Below, piece by piece: positions 12,325-23,630 of a stretch of 64,000 nt of DNA. Position 1 is the first letter of the stretch. Every line of letters starts with the position of its first letter. The DNA is from Leptodontidium sp. MPI-SDFR-AT-0119 (Eukaryota; Ascomycota; Leotiomycetes; Helotiales; Leptodontidiaceae), in NCBI GenBank assembly GCA_020726505.1, contig JAHLEZ010000005.1, positions 1 to 64,000 of the forward strand, written 5' to 3'. Both the position numbers and the translations under genes were made by a program. Below the pieces are notes generated by a model. That model had not been told where the DNA came from. It made no database searches and saw nothing but the letters and a program-made list of their open reading frames with translations.

Positions 12325-12674
12325 AAATTATGGCAAGGATATTGCACAGCCACCACCAACAATTCCGGTGTCCAAAACCAGCTATGTTCAACTCTCCTCC
12401 CGGTCCCAACTTTAAACGACACACCCAAAAATTCGAGTATCCCAGATACGTCATATCCGCACTCGAGAAGATTGTTGGGGCTAATCATTCAATAATGTTG
12501 ATTGTCATTACAGATTAGTCTCGATACTCAAGTTTCTTCCTGGTTTGCTACTAGATACACTTACGGTTCTTGGTTCATTGGACTGTGCTATCAACCATAT
12601 TACTTTGGAAGGCTTGGTTTAACATGGAAGCGGATGGGAAGAGTTGCACTATATTACCCCAAGCTTAGAAATGT

Positions 12675-13037
12675 TTGGCCTCAGAAAAAAGATTGATCAC
12701 GGACGGTTCTTACAGGCATCAACCTCAGCCTAATTCATGGAGAAATAGCCCATTGACCCGCGATGGTCTCGATTCCAAAGCCACTGTTGTTATCTACCAA
12801 GCAGCTAAGGACAAGGCAATCGGAGCGACTTCCACAAGCAATAACAGTGGGCCCTTAATTCAGACTGTCGTTTCCTCCGATACACTAGAGACTTTCGAGT
12901 TACCGGATGATGCGCAGCTCATGACCAACAGCCGGAAAAAATTGGAGCTATTAGTATTCATGAAACGCGGCCATGCTGCAAATATTGAAGAGCGTGGTCC
13001 CTATCATCGAGACGACATTAGACTTACGATTCTCTAA
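12675..13037 (+). CDS. Hypothetical ORF, weakly supported
   Basis: A 120-residue frame that begins at TTG rather than ATG in the supplied frame. No known domain, signal peptide or membrane segment is visible. It sits alone between an ankyrin gene (5' end) and the 3' end of the PD-(D/E)XK-like gene. It could be an exon of an unrecognised gene, a decayed gene or chance. Confidence 0.2.
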   Translation: MASEKRLITDGSYRHQPQPNSWRNSPLTRDGLDSKATVVIYQAAKDKAIGATSTSNNSGPLIQTVVSSDTLETFELPDDAQLMTNSRKKLELLVFMKRGHAANIEERGPYHRDDIRLTIL

Positions 13038-13362
13038 AGCTCTTCACGTCAGGGGACATAGCAGCAGCTTGCATGTTGAACCTCCTATTGCATGTTAACT
13101 TCATCAATTGAAGCTGTAGCTCGGGGTGGGGTACGGACATTGAGTACAGAGCATTTCAATTATCGTAGTCTTCTTCAGGAAAAAATTTGGCGATGTGAGA
13201 ATAGTACATATTGAAGTAAATGCGAGAGAACTTGAATTCACGGTCAGGTTTCTGGTAGGGTACCAAGGGGGTTGACCAGAGGGTTTGGAGGCAACCGTTG
13301 GCCATAGGCGAGGAGAGCCGCTCGTAAAAGCCCGACAATCGTGACACTTCTGTTCTGTCTTG

Positions 13363-14546
13363 TCATTTCTCCCTCTCCCTCCCCGGAAAAGCCCCATCTT
13401 GCCTTGCAATCCGTTTCGCCGCTCTTTCTTCTTCAGCCAACAATTCCCGCTCATCATCGGAGTCCAATTCCTCTGGCGGGGTCCTGGTCCTCCATCTCTT
13501 GCGACCGGATCCCTTCATCGCCATACGCTTCCCCCTGTTTTCCTCGCCTTGTTTCGCCTCAGCCTCAGCACTTGTGAGCATAGAACAAAGCTCCGACGAT
13601 GAGATGGTAATTTGTTGGGTGAGAACAGAAGGGTCTTCGATTAGGGCCTCGGTTGCGAAGTCTTGGAGTGAGAGTACGAGGCCCGGATTCTTGTCGTTCG
13701 GATTCCCATCTTGGTCGCGAAATTCCTTAATGTCATTTAGTGATGCTTCATCTGAGGATGCTTCGTAAATGAAGCTTTACCTGAGCTACCAGTGCCTGTG
13801 TCGCAACAAGTTCCTCACTCCCTTCATCACCAATGTATTCTGGTTGCCATACTGACAACGTTGCCCGTTTTGTAGCTTTGTACTCAATATCCAAACCGAT
13901 AACTCTTTGAATATTCCCATCCGAGCCTAGAATGTAGAATTCCGCCAAGTCGGTGAGAGCTTTTCGCTTCTGCAAATATGAAATCTCGATGATAATGCTT
14001 GGGTCCTGAGCCTCACGATGTTTGAACGTTCCGTCCGGCTCGTGTCTACTTACCCTTGAAAGACCCTGATTCTGTGTCCCATCAACTTCATACTTCAATG
14101 CTATTGATCCTTTGCTATCGACGTTCTTTGCAAAGTCTGCAGCCACCCTGCTGGTCCCAGTTGTAATCTTCTTTAATTGATCTCGAATATTCTCGGTAAC
14201 GCTTGTCAGGAAGATTTCATGAATGGGTGTTGGCATTCGAAGGCTCAACCGGCAGGTTCGTGAATCGTAGTCGTATCTGATTGAACGGCTAATTTAGCAG
14301 GTGGTGAGAAGAAATGGGAAGGGTCACATACCTGACTTTGTCTCGGAAGAAAGACCAGAGCTTCTCGTCCTCGTCGTCTCGAAGGAAGCTAAATAAGTGC
14401 TCCAGGTCCCCGGGCAGAAGTTGGAAGACGCACCACGGTTGTTGATCTTGGATGTTGTGGCCAGCTTGGGCGTGTCTAACGCGGTTGATGATACGGGAGA
14501 TTTGGTCCAGTGGAGGTCTCTTGGAGTCTCTCGTGGAGTCGCTCAT
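13363..14546 (-). CDS. Fungal PD-(D/E)XK-like nuclease-fold protein (predicted)
   Basis: Three exons, 14546-14332, 14276-13781 and 13725-13363, all in phase across two introns of 55 nt, giving about 357 residues. The core has YDYDSRTCRLSLRMPTPIHE, then DPSIIIEIS, then LAEFYILGSDG and VIGLDIEYK. The acidic residue on one strand followed by E and later D.EYK resembles the restriction-endonuclease-like fold, and the order recalls Uma2-like proteins. That fold assignment is inference. The C-terminal exon is charged, with DSDDERELLAEEERAAKR, and may be disordered or nuclear-targeting. Similar proteins are, to my knowledge, common but uncharacterised in fungal genomes. The gene ends about 1.2 kb from the PD-(D/E)XK pseudogene on the same strand. 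Confidence 0.72.
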
Positions 14547-14699
14547 CTGTAAAGCTTTCAGGAGGGGTTATAGTGACCGGACGTTGCGACATGGCCTAGA
14601 GGCGCCTAGAGCGTTTATAGGTCGTGATTCAAAATCTGTCTCATGCGATTTCTCGGATAGTGGGTAGACGGAGACGCAGCTTTGTTGATAGAATAGTGA

Positions 14700-15150
14700 T
14701 GGAGGTTCTGCTAGAATCCTAAACGACGCTAATACCAACGCGCTTAGCTGAGGGGCAATCCCAAGTCGCGGGGCAATAATAAACCCTTCCCCTTGAGAAA
14801 ATATTTAAGATGGAATAGCAAAAGGCTTTCTACTGCCATTATTAACCCTAATAAACCTAAGTATTAACTTGTAATTATAAATATATAAATCTTCAATAAC
14901 CTCTGGGCGTTTGAACTAAATATTACTTCAAATAAACATAAAACTTTCTCAAAAGCTACGAGTCGACAAATTAAAATAAAAACGTTTTATAAAATATATA
15001 TTTAATTTATTGTATTTTCTCCAAGACTTCTCTATATAACCACGACCAGTATTCCGTCTCTTGCCAACTCGTCACCGCTTTGACCAAAGATATAAGGCGC
15101 AGGATCTCGAGGTAACTAATTATACTGCCAGTCAAGGAAGGCCAAGGTCT
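14700..15150. repeat. AT-rich, RIP-like stretch
   Basis: Contains long runs such as ATATATATTTAATTTATTG and few CpA outside short islands, with no reading frame. It lies between two genes of nuclease-like type and probably is a decayed repeat. Confidence 0.45.
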
Positions 15151-15190
15151 TACGAGAGTCTACGCGAAGGAATATGTTAGCAAGTAGGAT

Positions 15191-16606
15191 TTACACCCCG
15201 TGTGAGCAGGAATCGAGAGGAAAACTCACGACGCTGCCATCAGCTTCTTTCCACGCAATATGCAATTTCCAATCATGGCCCACGACCGTCTATCCAACCA
15301 TCAGGCGCAGTGTATTGTCTCTCCCCTCTACATTACTCCCCTCCTCCTATAAAGTCCGGACTAGCTCCAAGCCCGCCGCACACCAGATGCCCAGCTGTAT
15401 GACTACTACATTGTAATCACCTCCTTGTTCCTTCACTTCCAGACCGCATGCCACCGGCCGCTAAGAGGTGCTTGCATCCATCATATAGCTCAATGCCAGG
15501 CCAGGGCGGCATTTATATACTCGCCTGATAGTAGGGTACTTCTTGGGCGAGAAGAAGAGCGCCAGGTCTGCCTTCTTGTCGAACGAGAGGTGCGCGTGTC
15601 GCGGGATCAGGCTCGGCTTGATTAATTGTGTTTGCATACTATGCAGTTCCAAGTTAGGCGAATGCGAGGCCTTCAATACGCTCCGCACAACCTCAATCCA
15701 CATGCTCTCATCGTAGTGCTCGTTACACGCATTCTCCGCTTCGTCGTATATGTTGTCAACTGTCTGCCAAAGGGATGTCAGGTAGGAGGGGTCGCGGATG
15801 ATGGAGATGGGTTCAAGAAGGTGCGTGGAAGCTTCGAAGTGGTCGTCATCTTGCTCTCGTAGTTTGTCCTAGGAGGTCATCTATTAGCGGAGATTCTATA
15901 CTACTATTATTAAAGCCGGCAAGCCAGCCAGCCAGCTAATCTGCCTGCCAACCTGCCTCTCTGCCCAACACAATAGAGATGTACATACCTCCAGCCCTCG
16001 GGGAATGACATTTCGAGACGCGGCCTGTACGAAATGCTTCTTCATCGCACTCACTGCCGGCGGCAATACCACGCTGGAACCAGGCTGGCAGATCAGCAAC
16101 GGCGGAGAAGCACGTTGCAGCTGAGTGAGCTGATGGCGCACCGGACTGCCAGTGCGCTTTCGAGACGGCCCAACGGCAGTCAGTATCTCCCTCCGATCGA
16201 TGGCTGCAGACGATGTGGCAGATGTCAGACCGCTCGCTATCGAGGCCGTATCATCGTTGTTCATGCTGCTGGTCCTGGTGCTCGCGCTGTGGACTTGGAC
16301 TCTCCTGCGTCTGCGTCTGCCACATTCGTTTACACCGTCGCCTTCGCCGCCTTGTCGTCGCCGTCGCTTTCGTCCTGGTGATCTGCCGCGCGATACAAAG
16401 GCAAACAGTGGGCCCGGTGATGGCGTCGTCGTCGTCGCTATCGCTGTCGCAGGAGAGGCATCATTGTGTTGGTCCAGCGCGAATGGCTGCTCCTTCAGCT
16501 GCGGCTCTGCGGGGTCAAGCCAAGCAGCAGATGTTGCTAGCCAAGAAGCCACACTATGATTGTCGCTGACGATGCATTCTGTAGCGTAGGTCGATGTCGA
16601 TTCCAT
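15191..16606 (-). pseudogene. PD-(D/E)XK nuclease-like protein, broken by three stops
   Basis: Exon 1 is 16606-15989 (206 codons), followed by a 120-nt intron ending at 15869, then exon 2 from 15868. Exon 1 has the Ser/Pro/Arg-rich low-complexity lead (RKRRRRQGG, SMNNDDTASIASG) typical of this fungal family. Exon 2 has HLLEPIS, the LW..VD.IY.EAE.A block, FDKKADLALFF, LEVKEQGGDYN, VIQLGIWCAAGLE and TVVGHDWKLHIAWK, the catalytic E-V-K lying in the third of these. In one unbroken frame there are TAG codons at 15463-15461, 15349-15347 and 15292-15290. No frameshift separates them. One lies exactly where family members have Trp, consistent with TGG to TAG. I recognise this as the PDDEXK family common in fungal accessory regions; its role is not established. 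Confidence 0.78.
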
Positions 16607-16619
16607 GGAGAGTGGGAGT

Positions 16620-16692
16620 GGGAGAGGGAGAGGGAGAGGGAGAGGGAGAGGGAGAGGGAGAGGGAGAGGGAGAGGGAGAGGGAGAGGGAGAG
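16620..16692 (+). repeat. Hexanucleotide microsatellite (GGGAGA)n
   Basis: About twelve copies of GGGAGA. On the minus strand it is a pyrimidine tract lying about a dozen bases upstream of the PD-(D/E)XK pseudogene ATG, so within its 5' leader. All the long arginine/glutamate or serine/proline frames here are products of the repeat. Confidence 0.95.
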
Positions 16693-17258
16693 GCCTGTGA
16701 GAGCGCTTGTTGTATGCTGGGAAGGCGTTGGTTGTGTTGTGCTGTGTATAGTTTAACGCGTGGGTGTTCGAGTATTATTTGTCGTGTTTTGTTTTGTTTT
16801 GTCGGGTAAGGGGTTAGCCTAGAAATGGTCGGTCCCTCGGGATTTCTTCGGACCGCCCTCCACCTTACTCTTGGCTGCGTCATGGTTTAGTTTTGCGAGA
16901 AGTTCCTGGGCAAGAAAGATGTGGTGTTCCAGCGGGTTTGAAAATTCAAGGACATACTAGAATGGTCAGAGGTCAAGTGAGACCCCGAAAGAATGGGAGA
17001 AGCGCGTGGCTGTGGAGTTTAACTAGATGAAAAATCGTCCCCAGACGACAATTGTTGATTACGTTTGAAAACGTTAGGGCGTTGTCGAAGCGAGATGCGT
17101 GACGGTAAGGGCACGGTGGTAGGGTAGTTAGAGCAAGGCTGAGGTGAGGGTATACTGCATCGCATTTCTGGTGAAGATGAGCAATTGCCAAGCTATATTC
17201 TTTCAAAACTATATACAAATGAATAGAAGATTTATTAAAATACAAAGACAAGAAACAC
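16693..17258. other. Intergenic
   Basis: Contains a TTTTG run near 16785-16801. No supported gene. It is the 3' flank of the GMC gene and the 5' flank of the PD-(D/E)XK pseudogene. Confidence 0.4.
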
Positions 17259-19472
17259 TTATGCGTTATCAGCAATGATAACGTCGGCCGCCTTCTCACC
17301 AATCATAAAAACCGCAGCAACCGGAAAGAATCCTGGAATCTTTGGGAAAACAGATGCATCAACAACACGGAGGCCCTTGACGCCGCGGACACGGAAGTGC
17401 GAGTCGAGAACAGCAAGAGGATCGCTGTCAGCACCAATGGCAGCAGTGCAAGAAGCATGATGGCCCCATGCCTGGTTCTTGACGAAATCCTGGATTTGCT
17501 CGGGAGAAGTGATATCTGCTCCTGGCTGCTCCTCGGTGAATGAATATTTTCCGGAGACAGACTCCGATACCTTGCGAGACCAGTTGATTCCTTCGACCAT
17601 AGGTTGGAGGTCGTGTACGTCGGCGCCGTCAGCGGTAGTTCCAGCATCGAAGAAATTGAAGTTGATGCTGGGGACGTCTAGGGGGTTTGCTGACTTCAGA
17701 GTGACAGTTCCAGCGTGATTTCTCTGGTGTGCCTGAAGAGTGACCCAACTCCAGTGCTTCGTGTCGGCAATAGCAGCATTGGTGTAGCCTTGGAAATAGC
17801 CCCTGAACATGACTGGTCCTCCGAAAATGAACGTGTCGCGGTCAGAACTAGCGACACTGGACTTGAGCAGAACCGCACCCGGGAGGAGATTGGTGGCATA
17901 TGGGCCTTTTTCGGTGGCGTTGGTAGTGTATTGTACGTAGCAAGGGTCAGAGGGGCCTGTGGACAGGAAAGTGCAGCCTTCGAGTAATTCGAAGTCGGTC
18001 TCGAATTTTGAAACTGTGCTGATTTCATAGTGATCCTGCAGATTGGTGCCCACGCCGGGGAGGTCGACAACAACAGAGATGTTGAATGCCTCCAATTCAG
18101 CCTTGGGTCCCACGCCACTGAGCTTCAAGATCTGCGGAGTGTTGAAGACGCCAGCTGAGATGATAACCTCACGGGTCGCGTTCACAGTGCCTGGAGTTCC
18201 AGCATTGTTACCTGCGTTACGGGGATCAGCGGCGTAGAGACTTTCGCCGGTGAGGAAGTCGACGCCAACTGCTCTCGGCTCTGCTCCGTCACTTTCTTCG
18301 AACCGCACCTTAGTGACAAACGAGTGGGTGCGGATATCGAGTTGGTACTTCTTGGAGCCATCTGGGTTCAGAGCGTTGGCAGTTGCGAGCAGAAAATCGC
18401 GGGGGCTGCTTCGCCTGCCATCAGAGACGTGCATCGGAACACGGTACAGGCCCTCGGTGGAATCGCGGTTGGGATAGGCTGTGTTGAGGTCAAGAGGGAA
18501 AACGGTCCCCAGACTTTCAGCGTCGGTAATGTTGGCAGTTGGGTTGGTGCCCTCAAAACTGTTGGCTGCTGCAATCATTGAAAGCATTTGAGTGTCGTCT
18601 GCAATTAGACTAAGGTGTGCCTCATCTGTGCCGAGCCATCCATCGAAACCGTGGCCATTAGCAGCACTATCCGTGAAGTTTGTTAAATATGTATTTCTTT
18701 CGGCGCGCTCAAAGTATTGTCGCATGTTTTCCGGAGCCCACGAAGAGTCACCGGTCAGGCTTTGGATGAGAGACCAATCCTGGTCGTGGGGATAGACCGT
18801 TATCATAGCATTGTGAGTGGCGCAGCCCCCTAAGGTACCGGTACGTGGGTACCAAATACCTTTCAGAGTAGATCCAGCGGGGGGGTCCAGGCCGATGTAT
18901 GTGCTCCCGTCTGGCGTCGTATATGTGGCTTTCTGGTTCAATGCCTCTCGAGCATCGTCAGGGTAATGTCTGACGAAGAAATCCCATGACATTGGACCAT
19001 ATTCACTGGCAGCGGGGTAAAATGCTGGGATCGATTGTTGAGGAGTTTCACCCTGATCGTCTCCAGCCTCGAGAAGGAGAACTTTCTGGCCATTGATGGC
19101 AAGTCCTAGATGATACTTTAGTTAGTGACTTATTGATCAAGTACCCAGAAGCATTTATTCGAATATCTCAAGAATTCCAAGACATTCAGAATTCAGGGGT
19201 CCCCCGGGTAAAAGAAAAAGGACTCCAAAGAGTTACATACTAGCAGCAAGAGGCCCTCCGCCAGCACCAGATCCCACAACTATATAATCATAGCTTTCAA
19301 GTTCGGTAACTGTTGTTTGACGTTCCTCCTTGACACTATATGAAGATTCAGTATAACTGCGCATAGGACGCTTGCTCAACTTGAAAGATGGATTGTCTTA
19401 CGGTACAGCCACAGATGCAGGGACCAAGGCCGCGAGAATGGCCAGAAAGTTGAGGGTTTTTAAAACCAGCAT
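17259..19472 (-). CDS. Secreted GMC-family FAD oxidoreductase
   Basis: Three exons: 19472-19402, 19335-19241 and 19105-17259, all in phase, about 670 residues. Residues 1-22 form a signal peptide ending in PASVA. The FAD-binding motif DYIVVGSGAGGGP follows, then VLLLEAGD. The GMC signatures TLGGCATHNAMI and VIISAGVFNTPQILKLSGVGP are clear. The C-terminal active-site region has GHHASCTAAIG with the conserved His, and ends DASVFPKIPGFFPVAAVFMIGEKAADVI-like. GMC enzymes oxidise alcohols, sugars or aryl alcohols with FAD; the substrate is not deducible. The position that is His or Asn in glucose and aryl-alcohol oxidases (G-H/N-x) is Phe here, so the activity may be altered or the family different. 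Outside the cell by its signal peptide. Confidence 0.9.
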
Positions 19473-20999
19473 AATGATCGATCCTGGTGCTTTGGATCTG
19501 GCAATTAATTGGCTTACAGTGCTGCTTCGAGAAAGTGTTCAAGGGGATAAGCAGAGCATTTTAAAGCTTGAGAGAGTTGCCCGCCATGACGTAAACATCA
19601 AGAGAACTAGCTCAATATCCATATAGCAGTACCCTTTCTCATGCATCGGAGGTGGCAATGAGTTACGGATATTGACATTTCAAATCATATTTTCTCAAAG
19701 CAGGATCCCCCGCTGGAGCTTGTAGGCCCCCAAAGCGGACTCCTTTCCCAATGTGGAAGGTCTAGTTGATGTGGCTCGCTTGCAATTATTTTATAGGGGA
19801 AAGAGTACCGGCATGGCAGCCATATTCGGAGTATTTCGTTTTTCGCGCATGAGCTTGGTTCAACCGTAATGTCCGAATAACGGGTCTGCCCCATCTCGAC
19901 TTTCGTCGCCGGCCTCATTCCATCTCTGGCCATTGGTCCGTTCGACGGTCTCAGGGGTTAGCCGAAGCGGAGGGGGCGGGCTCGAAATATTTTGTCATCA
20001 CGAAACCACATTTCAACACAAGAGAATTTTCAGGCCCGTTTAAGGAACAATGGGGAGCTGCGTTGCCGTGTGAGGTTGTGGTCAAACAAGAGAGCAATGC
20101 AGAGACGCAAATATTTCTTTACAAAACGTCTCCTTTCTGAATATGTTGATGCAATACAACAAGCACGGCACCAGGACCCCTCAACCGTGGGCTTAACAAG
20201 AGGCCGGCGATCCAAGCTACGGGAATGGCCGACCCTAGGGCTTTGCAGGGTCTAGCCACGTGCTTGAAAGAATACGGTTGGATTGATTGTTTGGTCTATC
20301 GCCCTCAATTGCCTGGTTTTAATCCAATGAAGGGTGATTGGAACATAGTGAAGTAAAAGTACGCCAGCGCAGGGAGCGTAGGTTGGACGAGTTGAAGGAA
20401 GCCTTGCAAGATGAAACGGGGCAAGATTACAATACAAGAAGTCCGAGATGCCACAGCGATGCCAGGACTTTATTAAACCAGGTGGAGGGCCTATTAGGAA
20501 AGAGTTCATTGCGGTAATATTCTTCGTAGCAAGAGTAAAGATCTCACCCTTTTCTGTCTCTGCGAAATGCCCCAGATTTTACTATTTTCTGAACAGAAGA
20601 AAGCGCATTGGCTCATTGGCTAGTATCCCTGGTAAAGTGGATATATTCTAACACTACGCACAGATGCCAAGTCTTCAGCATGTACTGAAGGAAAGGGGGT
20701 GCACACATGTTAATCCTTAGTTGCTACGTATCTGAAAAGAGAATTATTCTCAGCATCTGATTCGCTGACTTGCTTCCCGGCGCCGTGTCACTTTGAGTTT
20801 GGCTATGCAATTCACAAAGTAAATGTGACAGTTCATCTGACTTTTCCAGGAGAACCTCGGCTGGTTAGCGAATCTTTACACACCCAAATGGCTTACAAGC
20901 CAAGATGTGACGGGAATTTTTTCTGTGCAGTTACTCTGATTTAACCGGTTGTGCAACTTTCTCCGCTCGCTCTGCAGCGTGCCAGCCGAAGCTAATCAT
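19473..20999. other. Intergenic, no gene recognised
   Basis: Short overlapping frames only, none with a recognisable motif. It holds the GMC promoter at its left end. Base composition is ordinary and no long repeat is visible. Confidence 0.45.
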
Positions 21000-21249
21000 C
21001 GGAGGTACGTACAACCGTTATGTTTTACCCCTGTTTCCCTTGGCATTGTTTTCTGCCCTTGTAACTACAACTACAATAACAAGAAAAATCAACGAAATTT
21101 ATATTATTGTATTCCCCTTAGCTTAAAGAGTATAGAGCCAATTTTTTTGTTCGATTTGGACATCTATTAAGGAAGTTTTGTTATGTTGGAGTTGGGTGTT
21201 CCGGGGGACCCCCTGTTAATAGGGGTAAAACATAACGGTTGTACCTCCG
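21000..21249. mobile_element. MITE, family A, copy 1
   Basis: Terminal inverted repeats of about 30 bp: the left end is CGGAGGTACGTACAACCG and the right end reads CGGTTGTACCTCCG, with internal arms GTTTTACCCCT and AGGGGTAAAAC. The left end differs from the right by a 4-bp GTAC duplication. The core flanked by TA is 234 bp (21010-21243). No reading frame inside. A TA boundary suggests a Tc1/mariner or pogo-type origin. A related copy is at 37691-37925. Confidence 0.88.
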
Positions 21250-22253
21250 TTCTCTCCGTACACTAGGACTTAAATCTAGAACCTAGTACCTAGTACCCCG
21301 GACCCGCTCTGCTCCATTATCGTAGCCTTGGTCAAAACTTTTAGCAAGGCAATCCGAGGTAACGCCGAACCTGGAAGAGTATGTGTATAGGGGTGCATTA
21401 GCGTAATGTAATGATATCGAAAGTATGAGTTGAGGATCAGCAGGAGAGAAGCCCACGAGATGTCATTTCTAGCGGCAATGCAATCGATCGTAAAAGCTTC
21501 GTATTCTCTCCGAATTGCATGAATATCCGTCAATTCTTCCCAGGGCCATATCGTATCTTTGCGAGACGACTAGACAGATTTTGTGAACGATGCAGAGGGA
21601 TTAATATGTACCTAGAACGGAATGAAATCTGACGGAGTATTCCTCTCCCGGCTTCGTCTAACTGCCGGCTTTGCTTATACACGAATGCAACCTAATGATC
21701 GCGATCTCACATTTCCAAATACAGTCAGTCGCATTCTCTGTAAGGCACATGCTCGACTGCCCGCTTTGACCACCATCACGTCCGTCCCTCCTTGCATCGA
21801 CTAAAGTCATCACATACTCCCCGGCATGCAACACTTGCCATGATCAGATATGGCCATATGGTGAAGGTCTCTTATCTACTCAATCACATAGCCGATTTCA
21901 TGGTGTCTTCTTCGGAAAACTCCCGACGGTGGCTTGCGAGCCGATGTCAAGAACAGAATTCTTACAGGTCCAGACACTTCGAAATGTGGATTTTTGTCCC
22001 TGTTCCTAACTTCAAGCCAAAGGTCTCCTGCACAAGCCTTAAAAGATATCACAGATCTACGAGACTACTACTATCAGCGCTCGCTAAGGACAAAGCCGGG
22101 TAGGCGGAAAAGGAACTGCCAGAGGGAAGTCTTGCTAATGGAGCGAGATGGCTCTCTCTATAAGATATGCCGTCTCTCCGTGAAGTCAAACATGAGCATC
22201 CCAATTCCCCACCTGTGAGTCAGTCAACTAGCGTTTTGTTTTCATTCGTCAAC
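21250..22253. other. Intergenic upstream of PTH11-like gene
   Basis: Small frames without motifs. A gene-proximal region of the + strand receptor-like gene that starts at 22254; no other structure seen. Confidence 0.4.
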
Positions 22254-23630
22254 ATGACGGCAGTTCCAATTGCTGGTCGCGGACCTCAAGTTCTGGGAGT
22301 TGCTGGGTTGTTTCTTTCACTGAGTACCATTGCTATTGCTCTGAGATGTTATTGTCGGGCAGTAGTTGTCAAGAGTTTCGGGCTTGATGATTGGTCTGCG
22401 CTACTGGCTTGGGTATGGTCCCTTCGATTTTAAATTTTTATGGTGTGTCCCAGCTGATAGTCATCCAGATTTGCTTCGTTTTCTTCTGCGCCTTTGCCAT
22501 CAGCGGTGTCCACCATGGCACTGGACAGCATGCTACGAACCTCCCACCTATAGAGATCCCTGTAGGATTAAAGGTATGTCCTACTCTATCCTCCAATATA
22601 CTCATTTTGACATGTTCAAGTGGTGGTGGGCATGCGAACCAGTATACGTTCTCTCCAACCTAGCCCTCAAGTTGTCTATCGGTGTCATGCTCATTCGCAT
22701 CGCGGTAGTCAAAAAGCACAAGATAATAATCTGGATTGTCGTGGTCGTATTCGAAGTATACGGCACCTTCTACTTCTTCCTCTTCGTCTTGCAGTGTCGA
22801 CCATCCGCCTACTTCTGGACACAATATACTGGAGGAAAGGGAACGTGCATAAACCCCACCATCACCGTGGACGCTACCTACGCTTACTCCGCTATCTCCT
22901 GTTGGACTGATTGGACACTTGCCATCATCCCCATGTTTATCGTCTGGAACCTCCAGATGAACATCAGAACTAAGATAGGTCTATCTCTCATTCTCGCTAT
23001 GGCAGCATTGTAGGTCTTTCGTCTTTCCTCCCCAACCCCCCTATCCCACACTCTAACAAATATATCTGCAGAGCTTCAATAGCAACGATCATCCGCATCC
23101 CATACGTCAAAGATCTCGCCAACCAAGCCGACTTTCTATATGCAACAACAGATGTAGCAATCTGGTCCACAGCTGAAACCGGTATCGGTCTAGCAGCCTG
23201 CTCATTCGCCACTCTCCGACCCCTCTTTCGCTCCTTCTTCCTCCGCTCCAAACTGTTCGGCGGCTCATCTAGTCGTGGCAAATCATCGTCCAGTCCCTGG
23301 CCTTCATCTGGTCGTCTTAGCTACATTAGATCCGAATCTCGAGGAGGAAATGAGAGTTTCGGACTCAGAAATGACATCGGAATGAATCAAGGTGTAAAGA
23401 CGGTTATTGAAAGCAGTGCTGATGTGGATGTAGAGAGGGGCCAGAGGGATGAGAAGCTGCCGATTCAAGGGGCGGCGGGGACGCAGAGCCCTGGAAGAGA
23501 GAGGGGGGTTGGTGGAAATAGTAGGAGGGAGCGGAACACAAGTCAGACTGGGTTAACGTACTTGGGTAGTGATGAAGAAATGGCGTGGGGCATCAGGAAG
23601 ACGACGGTGCAGACTCAGGTTGCTGACTGA
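22254..23630 (+). CDS. PTH11-like integral membrane protein (fungal rhodopsin-fold domain)
   Basis: Four exons, 22254-22412, 22454-22573, 22621-23009 and 23072-23630, all in phase, about 408 residues. The first helix is LGVAGLFLSLSTIAIALRCYCR, followed by SFGLDDWSALLAW; further helices are LIVIQICFVFFCAF, a WW..EP.YV block, IIIWIVVVVFEVYGTFYFFLF and CRPSAYFW, then AYSAISCWTDWTLAIIPMFIVW and the TIIRIPYVKDL motif. The order and the DDW and PxxxxW signatures match the fungal seven-helix rhodopsin-fold family, which includes PTH11. The last 130 residues are a Ser/Gly-rich cytoplasmic tail. Members are candidate surface receptors; the ligand is unknown. It faces a second such gene about 1.7 kb away. 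Confidence 0.88.

Noticed and set aside
16554..16883. Minus-strand frame with long Ser-Pro repeats and plus-strand frames with Arg-Glu or Gly-Glu repeats
   Set aside because: All are readings of the GGGAGA microsatellite.
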